DNA from: Euonymus europaeus
Taxonomy: Eukaryota > Streptophyta > Magnoliopsida > Celastrales > Celastraceae
NCBI GenBank assembly: GCA_963580455.1
Contig: OY756968.1
Coordinates: 17,329,996 to 17,393,995 of the forward strand
Direction: 5' to 3'
Length of the DNA stretch: 64,000 nucleotides
Part shown: positions 12,000 to 22,800 of the stretch, piece by piece
Numbering within the stretch: position 1 is the first letter of the stretch
How the letters are laid out: every line of letters starts with the position of its first letter
Notes under the pieces: model-generated
Told to the model about the DNA's origin: nothing
Database searches by the model: none
Seen by the model: only the letters and a program-made list of their open reading frames with translations
Translations under genes and position numbers: made by a program

Positions 12000-12451
12000 T
12001 TGCTAGCTCTGCACCTTCCAACGTTCAACCATGGCTTGTAGATTCAAGTGCCAGTCATAACATGACCGCTAACCTAGGAAATCTTTCAATCCACTTAGAA
12101 TATGATGGACTAGATGAGGTCAAAATTGGGGACGATTCAGGTTTGGCTGTAACCCATCAAGGATCTTGTACACTCCACACTACTCACCACAAATTCAATC
12201 TCGAAAATACTCTTTATGTTCCTTCCTTATAGAAGAATTTAGCATCTCTCCATCAATTTACTAAAGCAAACAATGTTTATCTTGAATTTTATCCTAAATT
12301 TTTCGTCGTTAAGTCTCATATTTCAAGAGCAACTCGGGTTTGAGGTAGCTACTTCAATGTGATCTATTAGTTCTATACCTCTCAACAATATTTTGCTCAT
12401 TTTGCTTCCAAGCTCAGCTTTACTCTTTAGCACCAACGACTCAGTCATCCT
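12000..12451 (+). pseudogene. Copia protease and start of the GAG-pre-integrase region
   Basis: The sequence reads WLVDSSASHNMT, where copia proteases have an Asp-Ser/Thr-Gly/Ala active site, then VKIGDDSGLAV and ENTLYVPSL. A stop codon lies right after PSL near 12230. The frame continues into a region where QRLSHP, the start of the GAG-pre-integrase zinc motif, is cut off at 12451 by an LTR fragment. Confidence 0.8.
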
Positions 12452-13150
12452 TGCAACGCCCCGACTAGAAAATTCCACCCGAGCCGGGTGCGCTACTGGT
12501 GACATATAAGCTCGTCAATAAGGACATTCTAGCACGTCATCCAACCATTGGTTCTAATGAAAATATGGAAGTATCTCCCCGTATATCGGGGAATGTCCAC
12601 TTCAAACAAATGCAGCAAATATCACACAACCACATCTCAACCCACCAAGGGCCTTTGGCCTCTATCAGCATGCAATCACAACCTAGAAGGGCTCAGACCA
12701 TCTAACAGCATGCACAAACTTTCCACATTAATAATATCATAAACAATCCATATCATATACGATATCAAGACCCAAGGTCCATATCCCGATTTAGAAGATC
12801 CAATCCCCTTGATTTCCTTATAATTGTCCATCATCCACAGGAATCGGTGTCGAACAGTTAACAAAACATAAGTATAACAAATACAAACAAGCATGCTAGA
12901 CAACAGTCCCAACTCACAACCCGACCTAACCCTCCAGGTGCCATCCATGCCACAACATCTCTATCAATCAGCATCATCGGTACTCACCAGTCTCATCTGT
13001 AGGGAGGAAAGAAAGTAAATGAGTGAGCTAGAAGCTCAGTAGGGTAACAATATGCCACCAATCATGCTCATGTCACATAAAATATCAAGAACTTCGAGTA
13101 TTCTCTTCGAAACTAAAAAATAATCCCATGGTTCCCATACCATTTGGCAT
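12452..13150 (-). repeat. LTR fragment inserted in, and replacing, the copia integrase core
   Basis: Starts tgcaacgccccgac at 12452, continues with blocks shared with 9163-9560, and near 12948-13070 carries the gtactcaccagtctcatctg, agggaggaaagaaa and gagctagaagctcagta text also seen at 2750-2830. Copia coding is interrupted at the integrase HH-CC start and resumes at its end, so roughly the whole catalytic core is absent. Insertion followed by deletion, or illegitimate recombination, would explain it. Confidence 0.75.
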
Positions 13151-13157
13151 CTCCTAG

Positions 13158-13694
13158 ATGCAATCACCACCATATTCTCCTCAACATGTAAGGGTTGTAG
13201 AACATAAACATGGACATATAGTGGAAACTAGTAACGCTCTACTATATGCAGCTAACCTTCCTCCTTCATTTTGGTCCTTGGCATTTGAAACTGTCGTGTA
13301 CCTCATTAATAGAATTCCACTTTTACCTCTCAAAAATCAATCTCCTTATCAAATTTTGTTGCATAAGATTCCAAATTATTTTAAGTTACGCATTTTTGGG
13401 TGTTTATGCTATCCCTGGCTTAGGCCTTACACCTCTAGAAAATTGGAACCGCGATCTTCCCGTTGCATCTTTGTTGGTTATTCTCTATCACAAAGCTCTT
13501 TCAAATGTTTTGAACCCATCTCCCACAAAATCTATCTGTCTTGTCATGTTGTTTTTAAAGAAAATATTTTTCTCGGTTTCACTTCTTCACCCTCTCAAAT
13601 CACCATTACTGGTTCATTTGACTGTGGTCCTTTATCAGATCATAATTTAGTGTCTCCTCATCCTTTTACCTCTCAACCTCCCTATCTTTTATAA
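13158..13694 (+). pseudogene. Copia integrase C-terminal part
   Basis: An open frame of 178 codons with SPPYSPQHVRVVEHKHGHIV, FWSLAFETVVYLINRIP, LRIFGCLCYPWLRPYTSRKL and RCIFVGYS. These are the conserved post-catalytic integrase segments of copia elements. The catalytic Asp residues upstream are lost. The frame closes just before a Ser/Pro-rich linker (13695-13960) that leads to RT. Confidence 0.85.
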
Positions 13695-13974
13695 TCTTTA
13701 GGGACCTCCCTTGATTCTTCTCTTAGCTTACCTCATGCTACTTGTTCTTTTTCTTCTCTAGTTCCAGCCAATCCTTCTCCCTCTCCACCTTCATCTTTTG
13801 AAACTCCTTTAGGGACCTCCCCTGATTCTTCCACCATCCCATCTATTTACACTTCTCCGTACCCTCCCCATCGCTTACATTCAATGAGGACTCATTCTAT
13901 GAATAATATTTATAAACCCAAAATTCTCAATTCTTCCACGTTGCATCCAGCTATTACCTCCTCTGAACCTTGCA

Positions 13975-15480
13975 CTATTTATGAAGCTTTTTCTTCCCCT
14001 GCGTGGACCACTGCTATGTAGGAATAACTTCAAGCTCTTCACTAGGCATAAAACATGGACTCTTCATCCTTCCCACAAACAAATTGGTTCTAAATGGGTT
14101 TTTAGGCTTAAACGTAATGTTGATGGAAGTATTAATCGTTATACAACATGCCTCGTTGCCCAGGGGTTCCTTCAATGCACTAGGCTTGACTATTCTCAAA
14201 ATTTTAGGCCTGTTGTAAAGCCTACAACTATTCGTCTTCTTTTATCTGTAACAACCCTTTATCACTGACATATCCATCAAATTGATATCAATAATGCTTT
14301 CCTAAATGGCATATTAACTGAAACTGTGGTTATGAAACAACCCCCAAGTTTTTGTGATTCTTGTTTTCCGAAACATGTTTGCTTGCTTCACAAGTCCATT
14401 TATGGCCTTAAACAGGCTCCTCGCGTCTGATACACTACTTTGTGCACTACTTTGCTGGAGCTTGGTTTTACTAATTCTCAAGCTTACTGTTCTCTTTTTA
14501 TTTTACATTATGCTTTTGTTGTTCGCCTTCTTATGTATGTTGATGATATTATATTGACAGGTTTTGATCTTTCTCTTGTTACTCGCATTACTATTGCCCT
14601 TGCAAAGAAGTTTTTTCTTAGGGAACTTGGTAATCTTTCTTATTTCTTAGGCATTGAAACTATTAGAACTGATTCTGGACTTTTCATATGTCAACATAAA
14701 TATACTCATGACTTGCTTGCTCGTGCTAACATGTTAGATGCTAAGCTTGTTAACAACCCTCTTTCGGCAAATTTCACTCATGCAAACATTTGGGACTACA
14801 TTATCTGATGAACTTCTTTACCACTGATTGTATGTGGTCTCTAGTATCTGTCGCTGACTCATCCTGATATATGTTTCTCCATTAATTTCCTTGCTCAATA
14901 CCTGTCCAGGTCTACTACTGCCCACTAGCTCATCCTCAAACGTATTCTTTGTTACCTGAAAGGTACTTTGGCCCATGGGATTTTCTTTCCCACGCAAGGC
15001 TCCTTGTTTCTCTGTGCCTTTTCTGACTCTAACTGGGCAGGAAATCCTGATGATCGCTCGTTCGTTTCTTCTCATATCATCTTCATTGGTAATTGCCCCA
15101 TTTCTAGGCGGTCTCCCAAACAAAGAGCAATAGCTCGTTCTTCAATCGAAGTTGAGTATCGCTCCTTGGCTTCCACAGCCTCCGAGGTTATCTGGATTAC
15201 TAATCTCCTCAAAGAACTACACATTCCTCTCTCTACTCTTCCAATTTTGCACTATGATAACCTTGGTGCTACTCATCTCAGTGTTAATCCGGTCATGCAT
15301 TCTCGCATGAAACATATTGCCATTGATTTGCATTTTCTTCATGATTCGATCAACAAAGGTTTTCTGTCTATTCATCACATTGCTACTCACCATGAGTTGG
15401 CCGACATCCTCACCAAATCGCTTCCTCGTTCCCATTTCTTTAATCCTCGATCCAAGATTGGGCTTCTTGATAGAAGCCAC
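13975..15480 (+). pseudogene. Copia reverse transcriptase and RNase H
   Basis: The RT begins with TWTLHPSHKQIGSKWVFRLK and LVAQGFLQ, then [10 protein letters not shown] after a stop near 14268. The catalytic block LLMYVDDIILTG (near 14530) is intact. RNase H follows with FSDSNWAGNPDDRSF, KQRAIARSSIEVEYRSLA, HYDNLGATHLS and HSRMKHIAIDLHFLHDSI, ending LADILTKSLPRSHF. RT makes element cDNA and RNase H removes RNA template. Stops at about 14268, 14428, 14806 and 14926 and one or more frameshifts prevent translation as one protein, although the RNase H end (14968-15585) is still open for 205 codons. Confidence 0.9.
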
Positions 15481-15492
15481 ATCTTGCGGGGG

Positions 15493-15738
15493 TGTAAAAG
15501 AGAGTACACTAGTTCTCTTACTCAAGACAGGCTCAAGTCAAATCAACCCAACATTAAGCCCATTAAGCCCAGTAACAACAGCTAGTTCAATGACTCTTTT
15601 TGTAATTAAGATTTCTCTTTACATGTGTTAGAATCTCATGTTGTATCCATTAGATCTAGGTTTGCTTCTGTTTTTGTATATGTTTTGATTGTTCATCTCA
15701 GTTGAATACAATGAAAATCTTGAATACAAATTTGTTTA
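15493..15738 (+). repeat. 3' LTR of the copia element
   Basis: Begins tgtaaaagagag directly after the polypurine tract at 15484-15492 and ends near 15738 by comparison with the 5' LTR. The two LTRs differ at many sites, so the insertion is old compared with the element in the MTK intron. Confidence 0.8.
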
Positions 15739-16380
15739 ATGGTCTCAAGAAAAAAATTGAGCTTATGGTAGTGGGACAAACACAAGGGAATATTTGAGCT
15801 CATCACTCTGACAACATTATTTTTCTATCGAGTCGAATTTGAACTCTCCAATATTGAATCTGTACAAACACATACCGTTGGTGATATGTTAGGGTTAGAG
15901 TTTTGTTGTAATTTCAATTTTGGAGAGTACATGTGTCATACACTGATTAATCCACATTTAAATTTTTAAAAGAATAAAGTTTTGTTAATTTTATTTTCTA
16001 TGTGAAAATTGAGTGGATGGCAAAAGTGCCACCTCTACATTTTCGCTTTCTAAATTTGAAAAATTCTACGAAACTAATGAGATTGACCAAAATCGGAGTT
16101 TGAGAAATTAACTTGAAATGTTTAAACTTTGAACAAAAACATGAGCCATCTTTCCCAATCTCATGTACTATCAATGTTATCCTTTTTAAGGGCAGCAATT
16201 ATAATTATAGAATTTTGATCGGCCAACAATAGTGTATTAAAATATATGTTTTGTTGACATAAATGAGTATATATTTTGACTTTTTATGATAAAAATGGGA
16301 TTCGATATTGATTTTGGTATAAATTTAATGAAAATAATAGAAAAATTGTTGATTTGACTAAAATTGAGAAAATAAAAAAA
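15739..16380. other. Gene-free flank of the copia element
   Basis: Contains words seen left of the element (gggacaaacacaa, gaatatt, ctctccaatattga), so both flanks derive from a partly duplicated target. The rest is AT-rich with no recognisable gene. Confidence 0.5.
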
Positions 16381-16407
16381 AATGGACATAATGGACAAAA
16401 CACAACT

Positions 16408-16525
16408 TCATTCCCATTCTCATTTCCAGTTTTTATACATACCAAACGTGAGAATCAAAATATCATTCCCACTCCCATTCCCATTCTCATTCCCATTCCA
16501 TTCTCATTCTCATTCCCTCTCAAAT
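16408..16525. repeat. Pyrimidine-rich CATTCC/CATTCT repeat upstream of MTK
   Basis: Imperfect 6-bp units (cattcc, cattct) run with interruptions and end near aaccaaacgatccctta. Such (GGAATG/AGAATG)n blocks next to a ccaaacg word often mark plant MITE subterminal regions, but I could not find a matching left terminus. It lies about 400 bp upstream of the MTK start codon. Confidence 0.55.
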
Positions 16526-16763
16526 CATTCTAAAAACCAAACGATCCCTTACACTTTTTTTATGAAAAAATAGGTACTTGCACTTTGTTTAAAATTGAGA
16601 AAATAAAAGGAATTTATTGGAATTTGCACTTTATTGGTGTGAATATATGGGGTGCCGTATTTGGTTGCTTTATGTGATTTGATATTTTGGGCAAGAGTGC
16701 TGAAATAATTTTCATTGCTGTGGTTGATTAAAGAATAAAGACAATAAAAAACGACCAGGTTCA

Positions 16764-16898
16764 TTGAACGTCACTGTTTTGAAAAAACTTTTACTCATTA
16801 CGCTCGGAACGCTACAGTCCAATCACAATCTGCCTCTGAAAACCCCCATTTCCCCTGAACCCTCATCCTCCAATACTAGCGGGAAGCCTCTGCTGGGA
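16764..16898 (+). promoter_or_regulatory. MTK 5' leader with in-frame upstream ATG
   Basis: An ATG at 16764 is in frame with the MTK start at 16899 and no stop intervenes. If used, it would add 45 residues ([15 protein letters not shown]...KPLLG) ahead of MEFSEF. Known MTK proteins begin at the equivalent of 16899, so I treat this as leader. A hydroxylated, basic N-terminal extension could alter location if initiation occurred there. Confidence 0.5.
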
Positions 16899-19800
16899 AT
16901 GGAGTTCTCGGAGTTTCGTCCACTGGACGACAAGTCACTGGTGGATTACATAAAGGCTACGCCTTCTCTCTCATCTGTCGTTGGAAACAATTTTGCTGAC
17001 TTGACGATCAAAGAAGTGGGGGATGGCAATCTAAATTTCGTCTACATTGTTGTTGGCTCATCTGGGTCCTTTGTCATCAAGCAGGTTATTGCTGTGCTTG
17101 GCTCGACTAATTTTCTTTTAAGTGTGAAATAGGAATGAAAATTTGAAGCTATGAATCTTTTATCATTTCAACGGCGAAAAACTAGGCGGAAATGTTTTTT
17201 CTGAGGAATTAAAGGGTTTTTTTTGTATTGGAGATTGATCTGCTATGTATGCTGAACTTCTGCTTTTGAACTTGGGTTTCCTTATATTTAGACTTTCCTG
17301 CTATTTCGTACCTGTATTTAGCTATTAATTGATTCTTGAATTGTGATTGTACTCGTATTTATCTATAATTTTCGATTGATCTTTGTATCATATCAACCTA
17401 TGAACCTATTGATTATTCCTATCTTCGAGCTCTTAGGTATTCAGCAAAGATTTGTACCTGTTTATTTGTACAATTGTACTTCACTTTTGTGGATATCTGG
17501 GGTAAAATGGATATTGATCTAAACACACTCATTATTCAGTTATTTTAGCTGGTATGACTGCAGGCGCTTCCATACTTACGTTGTATTGAGACGTGGCCAA
17601 TGACAAAGGAAAGGGCTTATTTTGAGACCTTGGCACTGAAAGAGCATGGTCGATTGTGTCCTGAACACGTTCCACAAGTTTATCATTTTGACCGAACAAT
17701 GTCTTTGATTGGCATGCGATATTTGGAGCCTCCGCATATAATCCTCAGGAAAGGGTTAATTTCTGGAATTGAATATCCAATGTTGGCAGAGCACATGTCA
17801 GATTATATGTCAAAGACACTTTTTTATACATCCCTGCTTTATCATACCACCTTGGAGCACAAAGGCTTAGGTAAATACACTTTCTGAAGTAAAGTACCCC
17901 TTTTCTCATTAATTGCTAGGTTAAAATTAATGGAGACTCGTACCCCCTTACTCTAGTTACATCAATGTTTTTGAAGTAAAGTATCTAACACGCTGATTTT
18001 TGTTGCTGTATGCAGTTGCTGAATTTTGTGGGAATGTTGAACTATGTAGGCTAACTGAGCAGGTTGTTTTCTCTGATCCTTACAAGGTATCTGAGTTTAA
18101 CCGTTGGACTTCTCCTTATCTTGATCATGATGCCAAGGCTGTTCGAGAGGATAATACTTTGAAGCTTGAAGTTGCGGGGCTGAAATCTATGTATTGGTCT
18201 TATCTTGTCACTCGTTAAAAATTTAATGTGGAGATTCCTTTTTTTTTTAATAGTGTGTTTCATGATTCGTTGGAGTTTGCTTCTCTCTCAGGTTTTGTGA
18301 AAGATCTCAAGCACTAATACATGGAGATCTGCACACTGGCTCCATCATGGTTACATTGGAGTCAACTCAGGTTATTGATCCAGAATTCGCATTTTATGGA
18401 CCTATGGGTTTTGATGTTGGAGCTTTTATTGGGAACTTGATTTTGGCTTTCTTTGCCCAAAATGGACATGCAAATGAACAGAATGACCGACAAGTATGTC
18501 CTCTTTTGCTCTCTTTGCTTTGCTTACATTTCATTTTTTGTTATCTGGTTCTTTCCTTATTGCAGTTTGTATATGATTTATTAAAATGTTGGTAGAGGTG
18601 ATGTTATATGTTTTTTAATGGAAAATGTAGCATTATTAAGATGGAAAAAGCACCAAGAAGGTGCCAGGAAGAAAACAAATTTAAATGAAATTCAAAATCA
18701 TCTCTCTTTACCTCTTCTGTAAACCAAAAGGCAAAGTGTGGAACCATAAGTTGTTAATGTTACAGAGAAAATTCTACCCCTCTAAAATGCCTGTTCTCTC
18801 TCTATCGAAGTAGTCAGAAATGTCACCTTAGGGATTAGGTTAATGAAGCTTTTCAGATTCTTTGATCTTGGTCATATTATTGTGTTATTTACTGTTGAAT
18901 TATCCTTGTTCATTTACTCATTGCATTTCCTTGTATGTGACGAAATCTCTTTTTTTGTTAATGATCCAACAGACGAACAATTGGACTTCTGCGTTGAATT
19001 TCTTTATTTTCTCATTAATTGTTAGGCTAACCTTATATACCTGTAGCTATGACCTGCTTGGTGTTTTTGTCTATTACCCATGTCTGCATGTGAGTTATAA
19101 GAAGTCGTTAGCTCAGAGCATTTACTGATGCATTGACAATTGCAGATACAGTTCTCGACCTTAACAATCGGCAGAAAATGGATTGACTCCTCTGCCGATT
19201 GATAAAAGAATAAAGCTGATTATCGTGAAATTCAATAATATGGACAGCAGTGATGCCATGCTCTTTGATTATACCTGAATATGTCTGTGAATGTGTATTT
19301 GTGGGTGCGTACAGGTACAGGATTTACATTAACTTTGCTTCTTCACATATATAATGTACGTGTATTTGAGGCAATAGTATTGAAGCTTGAGGATTTTTTT
19401 TCCATTGGCCTTTTTGTTTTTGTTTTTTCCGCTATTCCTATACCTGATCTTATTAAGGTTTACATATGGAGTTCATGTTGTCATGTAGATATACCAGAAA
19501 TGGATTTTGAAGACAATTGAAGAGACCTGGAATCTTTTTAACAGTAAATTCATTTTACTCTGGAATAAGCATAAAAATGGTCCTGGAGAGGCTTATCTTC
19601 CAGAAATTTATAACAACCTTGAGCTTCAACAGCTAGTACAAAGAAGGTACATGAACGATCTGCTCCATGATACCCTTGGATTTGGCGCTGCAAAAATGAT
19701 ACGGTGAGAGGAAAAATCTTATTAGATTATATTTTATATGTTCTTGTTGTTTACAGTAGTTTTTCGCCTGATCTGTCTGCTTCTGAAAATTTATGACCTG

Positions 19801-22800
19801 TGATTCTGTTGTTATCAATATCTTTCCTAGAAGATAGTTGACAGTCAAAACAACGACGGAACGTTATGTGCATGTGAATGCACAAAAAATTAATCTGAAA
19901 TAATTTTTGGAAGATTCTCTATGATAACTGATAACAACCAGCAACTTAACCTTAATTATGGAAGAATATTGCTACAGAAATAACAACAAAGAACTCAGAG
20001 AAGAAGAGACTCTCAATTATATTCGCCATATCAAGTCTGCGTAAATCTTTTACAAGTACAGCTTATATAACAAGCTGAGTCATATTAACAGAATAACAAC
20101 CACGTAACTCTGTTAATTGGCAGTAACTACTATTTAACAGAACTGTAACAGCTCAGATAACAAAACACTTGATATGATTCACTACAAGTGGCTCCACAGT
20201 AACTGAATCATATCAACTACCCTCTCCTTAACAAGAACCTTGCTTTTCAACAACAAGTCAAAACTGAAATGCAGGATATTTTGTAACAAAATCATGATAA
20301 TCTTCCCATGTGGCTTCGTCTCTAGTATGCCCCTGCCATTGAACCAGTATTTGGGTACCCGCTACTTGACCCTTTTTGTACATTCTGCGTTGAAGAACAG
20401 CTTCTGGAACAGGCTTCAACACCAGACCTGCATCTATTACAAAAGGAAGTGGAGAACTGGGAACTACAGATGGTCCTAAATGCTTCTTCAAGTTGCTTAC
20501 ATGTAACACAGGATGAATCCTACAATCAGTAGGTAATGAGAGTTTATAAGCCACTGAACCAATCTTTTCCAACACAGGATATGGACCATATAACTTTGGA
20601 TGAAGCTTATGGAATGGATGTGACTTCAAGGCTGGCAGTTGATAAGGAATTAACTTCAAGTAAACCAAATCTCCAACCTGAAATTCACTTTCAGACCTAT
20701 GTTTATTAGCTTGGGTCCTCATCCTCTCTTGAGCCACCTGTAAATTATGTCTTAACATATTCAGCATGTGATCCCTCTCCATCAGAGTCCTCTCAACTAT
20801 ATCCAGTTTAGCAGAACCAATCTCATATGACATAACAGAGGTGGGGCATAGCCATAGACCAATTCAAAAGGGGTGGTCTTGGCTGAAGTATGATAGGAGG
20901 TGTTGTAGCTCCACTCAGCCCAAGGTAACCACTGCACCCATTGCTTGGGATGCACTCCTATAAAACACCTAAGATAGGTCTCCACACACCTATTCAAAAC
21001 TTCAGTCTGGCCCTCACTTTGAGGATGATTACCACTACTCATACAGAGTTTGGACCCGAGCAACCTGAAAAATTCCTTCCAAAAATTGCTAAGGAAAATA
21101 GGGTCCCGGTCACTAACAATGCTTGATGGCATACCATGCAACTTAAATACATGCTCAATAAATTGTTGAGCCACCATGACAGCAGTAAATGGATGAGAGA
21201 GAGGAATATAATGTCCATATTTGGACAAACGGTCCACAATGACCATGATTACTGACCTTCCTCTACAATTTGGCAAACAAGTTATGAAATCCATACTTAT
21301 TCTGCCCAAATTCTCTGTGGAATTGGCAAAGGTTGTAATAGGCCTGGTGGGGCAACTGTCTCATGCTTACTCTGTTGGCATATAGTACATTCAGCCACCA
21401 TCGTAATTTCTTTTTTCATACCCTGCCAATAGAAGCCACGATTAATTCTGTGATAAGTCCTCAAGACACTTGGATGTACAGCAGAAGGCGAGAAATGGAA
21501 TTCTTCCAACACGTGTTTTCCACAATGAAGTAGGACTAAGTACAATTCTGGCCTTATACTTAAGGAATCCATTATCCATTGTGAAACCAGGAAATGCAGT
21601 AGCATCATTTTTAATCTCTGCTATTTTTCCAGTTATCCAACTGTCCTGTTCTAAATCCCTTCTCATATCATCAATCCAAATCTGGTAGGGATAAGATATA
21701 GCAGAACAATTTCCCAATTCACATGAAGTTGCCTCAGCTGAATTCTCATGCAGAAAAGGAGACCCAGATACTCTAGAGAGAGCATCCGCCACAATATTAT
21801 CACAACCTTTCTTGTATTGTATCTCATAGTCATAACCCAACAGCTTCGCTACCCACTTTTGCTGGAATGGAGAACTTGCTTTCTGACTCAAGAAATACTT
21901 CAAACTTTGATGGTCAGTTCGGATGACAAAGTGCCTGCCCTGGATCTAATGTTGCCATTTTTTCACTGCTGTCACTATGGCAATGAGTTCTTTTTCATAA
22001 GTAGATAGGGCCTGGTTCCTAGGACCAAAAGCCTGACTACTCAATGCTATTGGTCTGCCATGTTGTTGCAAAACAGCACCAATGCCCAAGCCAGATGCAT
22101 CACATTCGATCTCAAAAGTTGCTAAAAAATAAGGTAATGCGAGAACTTGGGAAGATGTCATCAGCTCTTTAAGTTGGTGAAATGCCTCAGTAGCAGCACT
22201 AGTCCAGAAAAAGTTGTCTTTCTTGGTAAGATGGTACAAATGATGACAAATCCTTCCATAATTGGGCACAAATTTCCTATAATAACCAGTAAGCCCCAAA
22301 ATTCCTCGCAATTCCTTGACATTTTGTGGTACTGGCCAATCTTTAATGGCTTGTAATTTGGATGGATCAGCAGACACCCCTTCTCGAGACACTGTATGTC
22401 CCTGATATTCAATCTTGGTTTGCCCAAAGGCACATTTTTGTCGTTTAACTAGCAACAGATGAGTCTGCAACACAGTAAATGCAGTTTTTAAATCATGTAA
22501 ATGAGCCTCCCATGTAGGACTGTATATTAGGATATCATCGAAAAAAACTAGGATAGATTTTGTTAGGAATTCCTTGAAGATATCATTCATCAAATTCTGG
22601 AAGGTAGCTGGAGCATTAGTGAGGCCGAAAGGCATCACTAGAAATTCATAACGCCCTTGATGTGTCCTAAAAGCTGTTTTTTGAATATCGTCATTGTGCA
22701 TCCGAATTTGATGGTAGCCCGACCACAAATCTAGTTTAGAAAAATATTTTGAGCCATGTAATTCATGTAAGAGGTCATCGATGAGTGGAATTGGATACTT

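Larger units (their letters stand above)
10761..15738 (+). mobile_element. Degenerate Ty1/copia retrotransposon (Ale/Retrofit-like)
   Basis: An element of about 5 kb with related LTRs (10761-11006 and 15493-15738), a tRNA-Met type primer site (tggtattggagaa at 11008) and a polypurine tract (cttgcggggg) just before the 3' LTR. Gag, zinc knuckle, protease, integrase C-terminus, RT and RNase H follow in copia order. The integrase core is missing and replaced by a foreign LTR fragment (12452-about 13150). Many stops and frameshifts make it inactive. The 12-bp word ttgagcttatgg occurs just left of the 5' LTR (10752) and about 18 bp right of the 3' LTR (15757), so the insertion boundary is not a simple 5-bp duplication. 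Confidence 0.88.

Noticed and set aside
12676..12948. Reverse 90-codon ORF starting MDGTWRV, similar to another at 2487-2723 (MDDTWRR)
   Set aside because: The similarity is due to shared LTR sequence; neither has a coding signature.
15217..15525. Reverse 102-codon ORF near the copia 3' end
   Set aside because: Antisense shadow of the copia RNase H frame.
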